Shown piece by piece: positions 1-8,913 of a stretch of DNA of 64,000 nucleotides. Where the stretch lies: NCBI RefSeq assembly GCF_047246645.1, contig NZ_JBFOKR010000021.1, positions 1-64,000 of the forward strand, given 5' to 3'. Both the position numbers and the translations under genes were made by a program. Source of the DNA: Ferdinandcohnia sp047246645 (GTDB lineage: Bacteria > Bacillota > Bacilli > Bacillales > Bacillaceae_L). How positions within the stretch are numbered: the stretch's first letter is position 1; the number at the start of each line of letters is the position of its first letter. The notes under the pieces were generated by a model that saw only the letters and a list, made by a program, of their open reading frames with translations, had not been told where the DNA came from and searched no databases.

Positions 1-73
1 CAGCTATGTACTTACCGCTACCAGGTCGTACTAGGGACTTTCACCCGTTAGAGTTCGCCCATGCTGGGCGAAC
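1..73 (-). mobile_element. 5' end of a group II intron, probably bacterial class C (runs off the left edge)
   Basis: Read on the minus strand from position 73, the sequence opens GTTCGCCCAGCATGGGCGAA, a hairpin-forming 5' end. It continues with a GGGTGAAAGTCCC block typical of domain I of bacterial group II introns. It begins directly after the T-run of the terminator at 74-103, and class C introns are known to insert just downstream of rho-independent terminators. The rest of the ribozyme and any reverse-transcriptase/maturase gene would lie left of position 1, so only about 73 nt are visible. The family is recognised from its 5' sequence style; the class assignment is inferred from the insertion site. 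Confidence 0.7.
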
Positions 74-103
74 AAAAAAAAGACGACATGACGTCGTCTT
101 TTT
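74..103 (-). terminator. Terminator of the first LacI-type regulator gene
   Basis: An 11-bp stem (AAAAAGACGAC / GTCGTCTTTTT, loop 88-92) lies 14 nt after the regulator's stop codon, with a T-run on the minus strand. The group II intron starts at the next base. Confidence 0.85.
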
Positions 104-116
104 CTAGTAAACCCAT

Positions 117-1109
117 TTAATTTGTGCTTTTTCTCATAACTACCTCAGAACCGAGGTAAATTGTTTTTACTATTTTTCGCTTATTAATGACTCGTTCAAG
201 AAGAAGTTCAATACCGTTTTTACATTGTTCTTTTAAATCGATATGGAATGTAGTCAAAGGCGGTGAAACATATTTTGCAATACTAATATCATTCACACTG
301 ATCACACTTACTCTGGCTGGGATCGAAATTTGGTGCTCATTTAAAGCTTGTAAGCAACCAACAGCAATAGGGTCAGCAGCGATAAAAAAGGCAGTCGGCA
401 GATTATCTCCTAGTTCTTTAATCGCACGTGACATTAAGTTATAGCCATTTTCAACAGAAAACCCTCTATGTGTGAAGATATAGGTTTCATTCAGTAAACC
501 TTTTTCGTTGAGATAAGCTCGAAACGTTGTTTCACGAATATCCATATCCTCGTTATCTGTGTTTGGATTATGATAAGTGCCACCTATAAAACCAATCGTA
601 TTGTGTCCTTTTTCAACATGAATATCGATCGCTTGAGTTGTAACTTGGATAAGATCAGGTCTAACCGAATCATAGTGTTTCGGGTCTGTTGAAAAGTCCA
701 GGAACACTCCATTTGGAGTTCTCTTTCGAAGATAATCCAGTTCCTTTTCAGAAAACGTCCCTACACCAATAAACCCTTCGATAGTATCAGGTATTTTTTC
801 AATTCCGTCAGAAATTTTATAAGTTGTCAGCTCAATATTATATTTTTTCGCAAGCTTTTCAACCTCGATCCTCATCGTCTTAAAGTATACGTCTTCAAGC
901 TCTTCTTTATCAGTAACCCAGTATAAAAAAGCAATGTTTTTAACGATTGGCCTTACTGTTTTCTTACGGTAATTCAACTCATCTGCCACTTCAAATATCT
1001 TTTCACGTGTTTCATCAGGAACAGACAAACTCTCATCATTATTTAATACTCGTGACACAGTAGATATCGAATAACCAGCCTTATTCGCTATATCCTTAAT
1101 CGTCGCCAT
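117..1109 (-). CDS. ganR: LacI-family transcriptional regulator of the galactan operon (GanR-like)
   Basis: A 330-residue LacI/GalR repressor. The N-terminal helix-turn-helix starts MATIKDIANKAGYSISTVSR and is followed by the hinge helix. A periplasmic-binding-protein-like effector domain fills about residues 60-330. The start at 1109 is preferred because GGAGGCGG lies upstream; an in-frame ATG at 1124 lacks a good site. It is the last gene of the gan block, downstream of the beta-galactosidase, and is homologous to the second regulator at 7910-8896. The effector is probably a galactose-containing sugar, inferred from context. The ganR assignment rests on neighbourhood plus family. Confidence 0.8.
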   Translation of the reverse strand: MATIKDIANKAGYSISTVSRVLNNDESLSVPDETREKIFEVADELNYRKKTVRPIVKNIAFLYWVTDKEELEDVYFKTMRIEVEKLAKKYNIELTTYKISDGIEKIPDTIEGFIGVGTFSEKELDYLRKRTPNGVFLDFSTDPKHYDSVRPDLIQVTTQAIDIHVEKGHNTIGFIGGTYHNPNTDNEDMDIRETTFRAYLNEKGLLNETYIFTHRGFSVENGYNLMSRAIKELGDNLPTAFFIAADPIAVGCLQALNEHQISIPARVSVISVNDISIAKYVSPPLTTFHIDLKEQCKNGIELLLERVINKRKIVKTIYLGSEVVMRKSTN

Positions 1110-1427
1110 GCATTCCGCCTCCAATTAATATCCCATTACGATCTATCATATCTATAAAATTTATTAGTAGTTTACGCAACCGCTTGCGCTAAGTAAAACT
1201 TTTTACTTATATTTTACTTTATTTTCCCTTAAAGTCAATGAGGAATTAAAAGAACTATTATTTTACCAGTTGCTCGGTAGTTTACTACCTTTCACTATAA
1301 ATGTCCTATCCCTTGTACAGTAGCACATTTAGTAGAGAGAGGACAGGCTCTTTTTCGCTTTTTAAAGATTTGTTAAGTAAGTTGTTTATTTTGGAATATG
1401 TAACAAAAAACAAGCAGCCATTAATGA
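1110..1427 (-). promoter_or_regulatory. Regulator promoter region with several palindromic operator-like sites
   Basis: This gap between the beta-galactosidase and its regulator holds three inverted repeats. GCAACCGCTTGC (1176-1187) has the central CG of LacI/CcpA-type sites. AAGTAAAACTTTTTACTT (1191-1208) has 8-bp perfect arms. GGTAGTTTACTACC (about 1271-1284) has 6-bp perfect arms. Autoregulation by the LacI protein and catabolite control by CcpA are both plausible. Which protein binds which site cannot be decided from sequence alone. Confidence 0.5.
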
Positions 1428-1434
1428 CTACTTG
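1404..1434 (-). terminator. Terminator of the beta-galactosidase gene
   Basis: The stem CAAGTAG...CTGCTTG is followed by TTTTTT on the minus strand. The beta-galactosidase stop codon lies inside the 5' arm. This separates ganA from the regulator gene behind it. Confidence 0.7.
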
Positions 1435-3491
1435 CCCTTTTCCACGATTCGAACTCCATACTTTTCTAGAGTAATGTCACCTGAAAGTTTTTCACCGGTA
1501 ACGAGGTCTATAACAGGTGAATCAAAACCAACCACTTGCTCTTCTTCTGTAAAATTCATGACAAAGATATAGTCTTTATCAGGTGCTTGTCTGACTTGGA
1601 CAGAAACACCCCTTTCATGCTTCACGTTGGCAGCAGGTTCAAGATTTAATTCATTGATCAGACGCCCATAAAAATCGCGATGGAAGTCATTATTTAAACG
1701 GCCACCAATGTAATACGTTTTACCTTTTTCATATTGGTGACTTGTGACGGCAGGTGTACCAGCATAATAATCGTGCTCATACACACCTTCTACATTTGCT
1801 GATTGAACATCAATGACTGTTGCGTAATCTTTTAGTACGTATGTTATTCCCTGGTACGTAACAGCATTTCGATCAGCAGGATAGTATGTATCCGTTTCTT
1901 TTGGATTGATACCAAAGATATCTTGTAGATCCTTTGGCCATCCGCCCATATAGGTTAAGTCATGCTCATTTACGAGCCCGCTAATATAGGTGAATACCAG
2001 TGTCCCGCCGTCTGCTACAAACTTTTTAAATCGAGCGATCGTATCTTCACTTACTAAGTACAGCATAGGAACTACTAATAGTTTGTACGGAGTAAAGTCA
2101 TGTTCATTTGTAATAACGTCAACTGGGATATCCTGTTCCCAGAAGGTTCGATAATGCTGGTGCATCGTTTGCGGGTATCGCTTCGTCTTCAAGCCAAATC
2201 CTTGCGCATCACCTAGTGCCCAATGATTATCCCAATCATAAAAGAACGCTACCTCTGATGTGCGATTTGTGCCCACAACACCTGATAGCTTCTCTAAGGT
2301 CTTACCAACCTCGGCCACCTCTTGAAACACTCGATTCTCAGAGCTATTATCATGGTCGACAACTGCACCATGGAATTTTTCAGAGGAGCCTCTCGATTTT
2401 CTCCATTGAAAATAGAGTACACTATCAGACCCATGCGCGATAAACTGCATCGATGAAAGCAGATGCATTCCTGGACGCTTGCCTTTATTCACATCATGCC
2501 AGTTTACAAGGCTTGGTGTCGACTCCATTAATAAAAATGGCTGCATTTTGAGACAACGATACAAATCATTAATAAACGCTACCTTCATAGCCAAATCGGC
2601 TGTACTGTCCCAGTCATTATGCCAAGGTGGATACGCATCCCAGCTAATCACATCCAAGTGCTTTGCAAATTTACTGTAATCAAGACCTTGGAATGGAATT
2701 AAGTCAGCAGTATCTCCCATGAAATTGGTTGTAATCGGAATGTCTGGTGTGATCTCTCGGAGTGGAACAATTTCATTATTGTAAAATGAAATCGTTTGGT
2801 CTGTGACAAATCTGCGCCAGTCCAAATTTAGTCCGTGTACCATACTTTCACCGATTGGTGATGGAGACTCAATTTGTGACCAGTCATTTACCGTATGACT
2901 CCAAAACGCCCCCCACCACGCATCATTCACAGCCTTTAAATCATTGTTGTATTTTTCTTTTAACCAGTTACGGAAAGCTTCCTGACATAAATCGCAATGA
3001 CATTCTCCACCAAATTCATTTGAGATATGCCACATTAAGAGAGCTGGATGCTCACCATATCTTTCGGCTAAAAGGCGATTTATTTTTTGTGTTTTTTCAC
3101 GATATACAGGTGACGTAAAACAATGATTATGGCGTGCGCCGTGTAATTGCTTTACTCTTTCTGCATTTACCCGGAGTACTTCCGGATATTTTTGCGACAT
3201 CCAAGCAGGACGAGCCCCGCTTGGTGTTGCTAAAATTACTTTACCGCCAATGCTGTGTATGTTGTTGAAGATGTCATCAAGCCACTCAAATTGGTAATTT
3301 CCTTCCTCGGGCTCTAGTGCGCTCCAAGCGAAAATTCCAACTGAAAATGTATTTGTGTGTGAGAGTTGCATTAACTTGATGTCATCCGCTAATATATCTG
3401 GTCTGTCCAGCCATTGGTCAGGGTTGTAGTCCCCACCGTGCAGCATGAAGTTTGCTTTCGTAACAGGTTTACTTTCAAACTGTTTTGACAT
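1428..3491 (-). CDS. ganA: GH42 beta-galactosidase, GanA-like
   Basis: A 687-residue cytoplasmic glycoside hydrolase of family 42, without a signal peptide. The N-terminal TIM barrel contains FMLHGGDYNPDQW near the start and the acid/base glutamate in WHISNEFGG (about residue 155). It also carries a zinc-type cysteine cluster (CHCDLC) just after, and the nucleophile glutamate in LLMESTPS (about 320). A trimerisation/Rossmann-like domain and a small beta-domain follow. Length matches the family (about 670-690). It is the last structural gene of the ganS-ganP-ganQ-ganA unit and would hydrolyse imported galacto-oligosaccharides. The endo-galactanase ganB, next to ganA in B. subtilis, is not in this window. 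Confidence 0.93.
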   Translation of the reverse strand: MSKQFESKPVTKANFMLHGGDYNPDQWLDRPDILADDIKLMQLSHTNTFSVGIFAWSALEPEEGNYQFEWLDDIFNNIHSIGGKVILATPSGARPAWMSQKYPEVLRVNAERVKQLHGARHNHCFTSPVYREKTQKINRLLAERYGEHPALLMWHISNEFGGECHCDLCQEAFRNWLKEKYNNDLKAVNDAWWGAFWSHTVNDWSQIESPSPIGESMVHGLNLDWRRFVTDQTISFYNNEIVPLREITPDIPITTNFMGDTADLIPFQGLDYSKFAKHLDVISWDAYPPWHNDWDSTADLAMKVAFINDLYRCLKMQPFLLMESTPSLVNWHDVNKGKRPGMHLLSSMQFIAHGSDSVLYFQWRKSRGSSEKFHGAVVDHDNSSENRVFQEVAEVGKTLEKLSGVVGTNRTSEVAFFYDWDNHWALGDAQGFGLKTKRYPQTMHQHYRTFWEQDIPVDVITNEHDFTPYKLLVVPMLYLVSEDTIARFKKFVADGGTLVFTYISGLVNEHDLTYMGGWPKDLQDIFGINPKETDTYYPADRNAVTYQGITYVLKDYATVIDVQSANVEGVYEHDYYAGTPAVTSHQYEKGKTYYIGGRLNNDFHRDFYGRLINELNLEPAANVKHERGVSVQVRQAPDKDYIFVMNFTEEEQVVGFDSPVIDLVTGEKLSGDITLEKYGVRIVEKGK

Positions 3492-3543
3492 AGTCTTCTT
3501 CCTCTGTTTTCGATTGTTGCGCCTTGGTGTAGGCTGTTTTTTT

Positions 3544-3663
3544 GCTAAAAATCGTATTTTTCGATTAAAAACCGTAAATCCAAATTAAAAATCGTATTTT
3601 TCGATTAAAAACCGTATTTCCAATTTAAAAACCATAAATCAGAATTAAAAACCGTAAACTCAT
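3544..3663. repeat. Six tandem degenerate 20-bp repeats between ganQ and ganA
   Basis: Six consecutive 20-nt units follow without gaps, starting at 3544, 3564, 3584, 3604, 3624 and 3644. The typical unit is ATTAAAAACCGTAAATCCAA. Units alternate between a form ending TATTTTTCG and one ending TAAATCCAA or TATTTCCAA. The core TTAAAAA(C/T)CGTA is best kept. No open reading frame covers the array. It sits in the intergenic part of the gan transcript. Confidence 0.85.
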
Positions 3664-3716
3664 TTTTCAATGTGCAAAACCAGATTTTTTATACTAAAAA
3701 TACTTCAAACTCACTC

Positions 3717-4562
3717 TTACCCCTTCGTTCCACCCGCTGTTAAGCCCGCAACGAAGTTTCTTTGTAGCAATAAGAACACAATTGCAATTGGAATACTGAT
3801 TAAAATGGCTCCCGCTGCAAATGTTGTGTAACTCGCTCCCATTACTTCGTTTACCAGGTTGTATAATCCAATTGGCAGAGTGTAGGATTCAGGTGTTCTC
3901 AGGATTGTTGAAGACAGTACGAAATCCCCAAGTGGCCCTGTGAACCCATTCATCGCTACAACCGCTAGCATTGGTCTTGATAATGGCAGGATGATTTGTA
4001 AAAAGATTCTTGTGTTACTTGCGCCATCAATTCTTGCACTTTCGTCAAGGTCCATTGGAATGGAATCCATATACCCCTTCATCAAATACGTGTTCATTGG
4101 AATTTGCCCGCCAATATAAAGGAGGATTAGCAACCAGTGGCTGTTCATCATTCCTAAAATCTGTGCCAAAACAAACAGGGCGATTAACGCCGAAAACTGC
4201 GGAATCATTTGCAATAGCAAAAATAGAGTTAATGCATTTTTCCGGCCCTTAAATCGAAACCTTGAAAATGCGTAAGCCGTGAACGAAACGGTAATCATTG
4301 CTCCAAGCATTGTAAAAATACTTATTTTTAACGAATTCAAATACCACTGTCCATATTGCAGGCTGGCTTTTCCCGCAAATAGTTCACGATAATGTTCCAG
4401 TGTTGGATTCTCTGGAATTAAGTTTGTACTTACTAAGCTGTTTCCTGGATTAAAGCTAGCTCCTACTGTCCAGAGCAGAGGGTACACAATAATTACTGTC
4501 ATAAACAGCAACAGCAAGTACGTAAAAAAGAGTCGGACGACCTTGTTTTGCTTCATATTCAT
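3717..4562 (-). CDS. ganQ: Galacto-oligosaccharide ABC transporter permease, MalG family
   Basis: A 281-residue inner-membrane permease with about six transmembrane helices. The cytoplasmic EAA loop reads MDLDESARIDGASNTRIF at about residue 170 and contacts the ATPase. Family length is normal (about 280). It pairs with the MalF-like subunit upstream (6-nt gap) and the lipoprotein at 5922-7199. No ATPase gene is nearby, so a shared MsmX-type ATPase encoded elsewhere is likely, as in B. subtilis. The gan assignment rests on the adjacent GH42 enzyme. Confidence 0.9.
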   Translation of the reverse strand: MNMKQNKVVRLFFTYLLLLFMTVIIVYPLLWTVGASFNPGNSLVSTNLIPENPTLEHYRELFAGKASLQYGQWYLNSLKISIFTMLGAMITVSFTAYAFSRFRFKGRKNALTLFLLLQMIPQFSALIALFVLAQILGMMNSHWLLILLYIGGQIPMNTYLMKGYMDSIPMDLDESARIDGASNTRIFLQIILPLSRPMLAVVAMNGFTGPLGDFVLSSTILRTPESYTLPIGLYNLVNEVMGASYTTFAAGAILISIPIAIVFLLLQRNFVAGLTAGGTKG

Positions 4563-4568
4563 TTAAAC

Positions 4569-5834
4569 TCACGCCCCCTCTTTGAAGGAATTTGTTCGTC
4601 TAAATTGCCATAATGCGATTGCAATAACAAATACTGAAAGTAGTATCGTTAGTGCTGCAGCGAGGGAATATTGGCTTGATTGCATGGTTAATTTATAAAT
4701 CCACGAAACTAATATATCCGTTCCACCTGCAGTTGATCCTGGTACAGCAGGACCACCACCGTTGAATAGATAAATAATATTAAAGTTATTAAAGTTAAAG
4801 GTGTACTGTGTAATAATAATTGGTGCCATTGCAATTAAAATCATTGGCATTGTGATGTTTCTAAACTTTTCAAAAATCGAAGCTCCATCAATTGTTGCGG
4901 CTTCATATAGGTCTTCGGGAATTGATTGAAGTACCCCTGTTGTTACAATGAATATATACGGAAAACCTAACCAGCCTTGCATTAAGATGAGCGCGACTCT
5001 TGTCCAATTTGCACTAGTTAGCCAAGGAATCGGATCAATTCCAAAGAACGCAAGTACATCAAGGTTGATTGCTCCAAATGAATCATTAAACAATCCTGCA
5101 AATACTAGGATTGTAACAAATCCAGGAACAGCCCAAGGTAAAACTAAGATTGTTCGGAAGAACTTTTTAAAACGTACTTCTTTTTGATTTACTACGACTG
5201 CCAGGAAAACCCCGAGTGCAACCTGTAAAGTCGACGCTACAATTGTCCAAATAACTGTCCAAGCTAATACATCAAAGAAAGTTGAGCGCCAAATATCGAC
5301 TGTAAATATTTTTGCAAATGTCTTTAATCCTACCCAGTCTGCTAAATTCGCAGGTGGTGAATGGTATAAATCATAGTTAGTAAATGCTAACGCAAAGCTA
5401 AAAAGAATTGGAAAAATGACCGCAAAGATTAATATGAAAAGTGACGGTCCGCTGATGACATAAGGGTAACCCTGTTCAACTAGGTTTTTGTAATCTTCTT
5501 TTAGCGGAGTTGGTTGAATTCCCTCGTCACGTTTTCTCCCGTTCACATATGCATCACGTAAATTTAAGTAGTAAATTCCTAATCCAAATAAAGTAACAAT
5601 AATTGCAATAATTCCTTCTGCTAAAAGGAACATAGAATTATCACGTGGCACTTCAGTTCCCAGGGTTATCAGACCCCAATACCCCATATTAAATAGATCT
5701 CTAAATACAATTAGAAAAGCTACACTTATTAAGAAAAATAAAATACCTTTTACCCATTGCCGGTTATAAAATTGCCCGAACCCAGGTATAAGAGATAGCA
5801 AAAGAGCTATTTTACGATGTTGCATAAAATTCAC
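4569..5834 (-). CDS. ganP: Galacto-oligosaccharide ABC transporter permease, MalF family
   Basis: A 421-residue membrane permease. The N-terminal part (about residues 1-120) has extra hydrophobic helices typical of the longer GanP/MalF subunits. The transport core has the EAA loop DLYEAATIDGASIFEKF near residue 315. AGAGGTGA upstream of the ATG is a good ribosome binding site. It forms the membrane channel with the downstream subunit. The stem-loop just upstream (5875-5913) separates it from the more highly needed binding-protein gene. Confidence 0.9.
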   Translation of the reverse strand: MNFMQHRKIALLLSLIPGFGQFYNRQWVKGILFFLISVAFLIVFRDLFNMGYWGLITLGTEVPRDNSMFLLAEGIIAIIVTLFGLGIYYLNLRDAYVNGRKRDEGIQPTPLKEDYKNLVEQGYPYVISGPSLFILIFAVIFPILFSFALAFTNYDLYHSPPANLADWVGLKTFAKIFTVDIWRSTFFDVLAWTVIWTIVASTLQVALGVFLAVVVNQKEVRFKKFFRTILVLPWAVPGFVTILVFAGLFNDSFGAINLDVLAFFGIDPIPWLTSANWTRVALILMQGWLGFPYIFIVTTGVLQSIPEDLYEAATIDGASIFEKFRNITMPMILIAMAPIIITQYTFNFNNFNIIYLFNGGGPAVPGSTAGGTDILVSWIYKLTMQSSQYSLAAALTILLSVFVIAIALWQFRRTNSFKEGA

Positions 5835-5874
5835 CTCTTTAGATTGGCGCCTGACTTAATCGCCATATTCCTTA

Positions 5875-5913
5875 AAAATGGTGCCAAACATAAGTAGTGT
5901 CTGACACCATTTT
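5875..5913 (-). promoter_or_regulatory. Intercistronic stem-loop between binding protein and permease genes
   Basis: A 9-bp perfect stem (AAAATGGTG / CACCATTTT) encloses a 21-nt loop in the ganS-ganP gap. On the minus strand it is followed by only a short A/T stretch. It may act as a partial terminator or RNA-stabilising hairpin giving more binding protein than permease, a common arrangement in ABC sugar operons. Confidence 0.55.
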
Positions 5914-5921
5914 CCAACTAA

Positions 5922-7199
5922 TTATTGACCGCCGTGACTCGCTTCAATTTGACCTTTAATGGTTTCAACTGCTTGGTCTAATGCTTCCTTCGGTTCAGCC
6001 TTACCTGTCGCAATTGTTTGAAGCGCTGCATCAGCAGGTGCCCATACTTCATTCATCTCTGGGATACTTGGCATTAACTCAGAGTATTGTGATTGATCAG
6101 CAACTGCTTTTGCTGCTTCACTTTCAGTTACTGCTGGATCTTCTGCAAGTGCAGCTACAGCTGGAACCTCTTTCGTAACTTCGTATCTTGTTTTAGAGTT
6201 CTCTTCGTTTGCAATAAACTCTACGAACTGCTGTGCTAGTTCCTGATTTTTTGAATATGCACTTACGTTATAGCTTTTCACGTTAATAAACGCACTCATA
6301 TTACGTCCGTTTTCTAACGCTGGTAACTTGGTTACACCGAAGTTTACTCCAGCCTTTGTGAACGGTTCGATATTCCACGGTCCAGAGATAATCGCTGCCG
6401 CTTTACCTTCTGTGAATAATGTTTCGATTACGTTAATTCCTTGCTCACCGATAATTCCTGAAGGGAATAATTTCTCATCATAGAATTTTTTGATGAACTG
6501 AGCACCTTCAATGGCGCCTTCATTATTTAACCCGATATCTCCAGGATTAAAAGTTCCATTATCATTTTTGAATATGTACCCGCCATATCCACTCATTAAC
6601 CCTTGTGCATAATAAATTTTGTCAAACAACGCTAGGAATCCAAACTTTTCACCATTCGCAACGCCCTTTGAATACTCATACCAACCTTCAAGAGTTTCTG
6701 GTAGTTCGTCTTCCGAAATCAGGTCTTTGTTGTAATAAAGAGTAGTCGTTTCAACTGCCTTAGGTAATCCGTAAATCTTTCCGTCTACCATTTGAGATTG
6801 CATAGCTGTTTCTGTATAGATCTTTTGCACATCTTCAGAAACGTCTAATTCCTTAATTAATCCCTCTAGTGCTGCAGTACCGATTTGGTCACCCGGCATT
6901 GTAAGAACGTCAGGTCCTGTTCCTGCTGGTCCATCTAAGCGTAAATCTTCAATTTGTTTTGTATATGGTTTTTCAACAACCTTAACGGTTACATTATGTT
7001 CTTTTTCAAATTTTGCAACTGCATCCTTGATTCCATCAGCCTTTGCAATATCTTCCCAAACAAGTAATTCTTTTGCTTCGTTATTATCCTTGCCGCCTTC
7101 ATCTCCACCATCGTCCGCATTGTCCTGTGGCCCACAGGCAACTAACGAAAAACTTAATGCAAGAGTAGAAATAATACCTAAAATCTTCTTAAACTTCAT
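5922..7199 (-). CDS. ganS: Sugar-binding lipoprotein of the galacto-oligosaccharide transporter
   Basis: A 425-residue extracellular solute-binding protein of the MalE type. The signal peptide ends in a lipobox (SFSLVACG), so the mature protein starts at a lipidated cysteine. An acidic Gly/Asp/Glu-rich linker follows, then the two-lobe binding domain from about residue 45. The start at 7199 is chosen because GAAAGGA lies 9 nt upstream; the ATG at 7208 would overlap that site. It is the first gene of the gan unit (cycB/ganS in B. subtilis). Specificity for beta-1,4-galacto-oligosaccharides is inferred from the GH42 neighbour. Confidence 0.88.
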   Translation of the reverse strand: MKFKKILGIISTLALSFSLVACGPQDNADDGGDEGGKDNNEAKELLVWEDIAKADGIKDAVAKFEKEHNVTVKVVEKPYTKQIEDLRLDGPAGTGPDVLTMPGDQIGTAALEGLIKELDVSEDVQKIYTETAMQSQMVDGKIYGLPKAVETTTLYYNKDLISEDELPETLEGWYEYSKGVANGEKFGFLALFDKIYYAQGLMSGYGGYIFKNDNGTFNPGDIGLNNEGAIEGAQFIKKFYDEKLFPSGIIGEQGINVIETLFTEGKAAAIISGPWNIEPFTKAGVNFGVTKLPALENGRNMSAFINVKSYNVSAYSKNQELAQQFVEFIANEENSKTRYEVTKEVPAVAALAEDPAVTESEAAKAVADQSQYSELMPSIPEMNEVWAPADAALQTIATGKAEPKEALDQAVETIKGQIEASHGGQ

Positions 7200-7282
7200 A
7201 GCTGACATCCTTTCACTTTTGTTTTGATATAGTTACGAAATGGACAACTAGGAAAAGAGTTTTTTCCGTTCTACAAAGAATA

Positions 7283-7296
7283 GTTTGACCAAACTG
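7283..7296. promoter_or_regulatory. Palindromic operator candidate upstream of ganS
   Basis: AGTTTGACCAAACT has 6-bp perfect arms around a 2-nt centre and lies 84 nt upstream of the ganS start. Length and symmetry fit a LacI-family operator. Binding by the adjacent GanR-like protein is inferred. Confidence 0.5.
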
Positions 7297-7467
7297 TTTG
7301 TTTCTACTCTTAAAGTTTGGAAAGTGGATATAAATCTAGGGGGAATTAAATCGAGTATAATTAAAAAGGAAAATGGTAGCATTATGATTAATAAAGATTC
7401 TTTTCGCAGGGTTTGTTACCCATTGGCGTTTTTACATTGATAGTGAAATGTAAATGGTTTGTGATTT

Positions 7468-7771
7468 CCGCTCCTGGCACTCGCTTTCCGCGGGCGGACC
7501 GTGAGCCTCCTCAATGAAATGCTGAAGCGGCTTGGTCAGAAACGAGGAAATTGGAGACTCCGACATAAGAGGCGCCTTTTGCCTCTGACGGAGGAGTTGA
7601 AATTTCTCGAGTTTCTAGCCGCTGAAGCTAGACAAGTCGTTACACTCCTGCGGTGTCTCACTTGGTCACGCTACTCCCGCAGGACTTTGAGAGGCTCCTT
7701 TGACTTCACCCACGCACGAAGAAAATGCAAAGCATTTTCGAGGAGTCTCGTGCCATGCGCTCCAATCACCC
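7468..7771. repeat. Bacillus-type structured intergenic repeat (about 300 bp)
   Basis: The block begins TTTCCGCTCCTGGCACTCGC, continues CTTTCCGCGGGCGG and GTGAGCCTCCTC, and ends CGTGCCATGCGCTCCAATCA. Matching left and right ends occur in a GC-rich intergenic repeat that I recognise as scattered through many Bacillaceae genomes; the usual form is nearer 100-150 bp. Both ends carry a GC...TGGCAC...G motif in opposite orientation. Internal hairpins include AGAGGCGCCTTTTGCCTCT and GAAAATGCAAAGCATTTTC. A 92-codon open frame across it (7501-7779) has no protein-like features. It sits in the 710-bp gap between ganS and the second regulator. Confidence 0.65.
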
Positions 7772-7880
7772 TTGTATAAGCAATAATCAACTCACAATAT
7801 CCTTTCAGTAGAGATTAAACCAAGTTTTCAAAATAAAGCCTTTATTACTGGAATTGCTGACACAACAAAACAACGCAAAT

Positions 7881-7909
7881 AAAAAAAGCCTGCTCTCATT
7901 AGAACAGAC
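7881..7909 (-). terminator. Terminator after the second LacI regulator (end of gal operon)
   Basis: On the minus strand a GTCTGTTC...GAGCAGGC stem is followed by TTTTTTT, directly after the stop codon at 7910. Confidence 0.8.
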
Positions 7910-8896
7910 CTACAAACTACTTTTGCGAATAACTAACTTTGTCGCGATAAAAATCTTCTTAGCAATCTTTCGACCGTTTAGTCGTTCCAGCAAGGTATCT
8001 ACTGCGGTTTCTCCCATAACCTCTGTATACACTTTTACAGTTGTTAACGCAGGGAATACATATTTAGAGACGCTGAGATCATCGATTCCGATGATACTAA
8101 CTCGCTCCGGTACAGGTATTTTTTCTTCATGGAGGGCACGTAATGCTCCAATCGCGAGCAAGTCGTTTCCTGCAAAAAAGGCAGTCGGTAGATGGTCACC
8201 TTTTTCTTGTATTGCTTGTTTCATAAGCTTGTATCCGTCATCTACCGAAAATGCACCTATATACAGATGATCTTCCTCTAACAAACCAGCTGCATCCATA
8301 TAGGTTCGGAATGTTTTTTCACGCATATCTTCTATGACTTCAGTCTGGTCCTTGAACATTTCACGTCCACCGAGGTAGCCAATTTTTGTATGTCCCTTAT
8401 CAACCAGATGGTCGAGGATGTTTCTAGTCACCTTTTCAAAGTCAATGACGATTGAATCAAAACGGTCATCATCCGGATTGGAATCAACAAATACAACATG
8501 CTTAGCAATTGACGTTAATTCCTCTATCTGTCTTTTACTAAACTTACCGACAGCGATAATTCCCTGTAAGTCCTCGGATTTCATGCTTTTGATATTGTTA
8601 TAAAAGTTTACTACTTGAATATCCTGCTGTTCACAGCGTTGCTCAATTCCTAAACGAATCGACATATAATAGAGATCGTTTAGCTCTTCTTTTTCGGTAT
8701 ACCAATGGATGATACCGATCTTCGCTGACGCTGTTTTCTTTGTTGTCTTCTTTTTATAAGAAAGTTCTTCTGCTATTTCAAAAATCTTTTTCTTTGTATC
8801 ATCACTAACTGACAAGCTTGCATCATAGTTGAGAACGCGTGATACGGTTGCAATTGATACACCGGCTTTTTCAGCAATATCTTTAATGGTAGCCAT
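7910..8896 (-). CDS. LacI-family transcriptional regulator of the gal operon
   Basis: A 328-residue LacI/GalR repressor. The helix-turn-helix starts MATIKDIAEKAGVSIATVSR. The effector-binding domain contains AIGALRALHEEKIPVPERVSI near residue 255, typical of the GalR group. It closely resembles the regulator at 117-1109, so the two are paralogues. It is the last gene of galK-galE-galT-galM-regulator, 17 nt after galM, and is preceded by GAGGAGAGAACG. Control of the operon through the AGTAAAAC half-sites near 13798-13841 is likely but inferred. Confidence 0.85.
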   Translation of the reverse strand: MATIKDIAEKAGVSIATVSRVLNYDASLSVSDDTKKKIFEIAEELSYKKKTTKKTASAKIGIIHWYTEKEELNDLYYMSIRLGIEQRCEQQDIQVVNFYNNIKSMKSEDLQGIIAVGKFSKRQIEELTSIAKHVVFVDSNPDDDRFDSIVIDFEKVTRNILDHLVDKGHTKIGYLGGREMFKDQTEVIEDMREKTFRTYMDAAGLLEEDHLYIGAFSVDDGYKLMKQAIQEKGDHLPTAFFAGNDLLAIGALRALHEEKIPVPERVSIIGIDDLSVSKYVFPALTTVKVYTEVMGETAVDTLLERLNGRKIAKKIFIATKLVIRKSSL

Positions 8897-8913
8897 CGTT
8901 CTCTCCTCTCGGG

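Noticed and set aside
3544..3663. 20-bp repeats as a CRISPR array
   Set aside because: Units are adjacent without unique spacers, are AT-rich and degenerate, and no cas genes are present.
7501..7779. 92-codon plus-strand open frame as a gene
   Set aside because: It lies entirely within the structured intergenic repeat and has no ribosome binding site or protein-like composition.
7854..8270. 138-codon plus-strand open frame
   Set aside because: It is antisense to the second LacI gene, which has clear family motifs.
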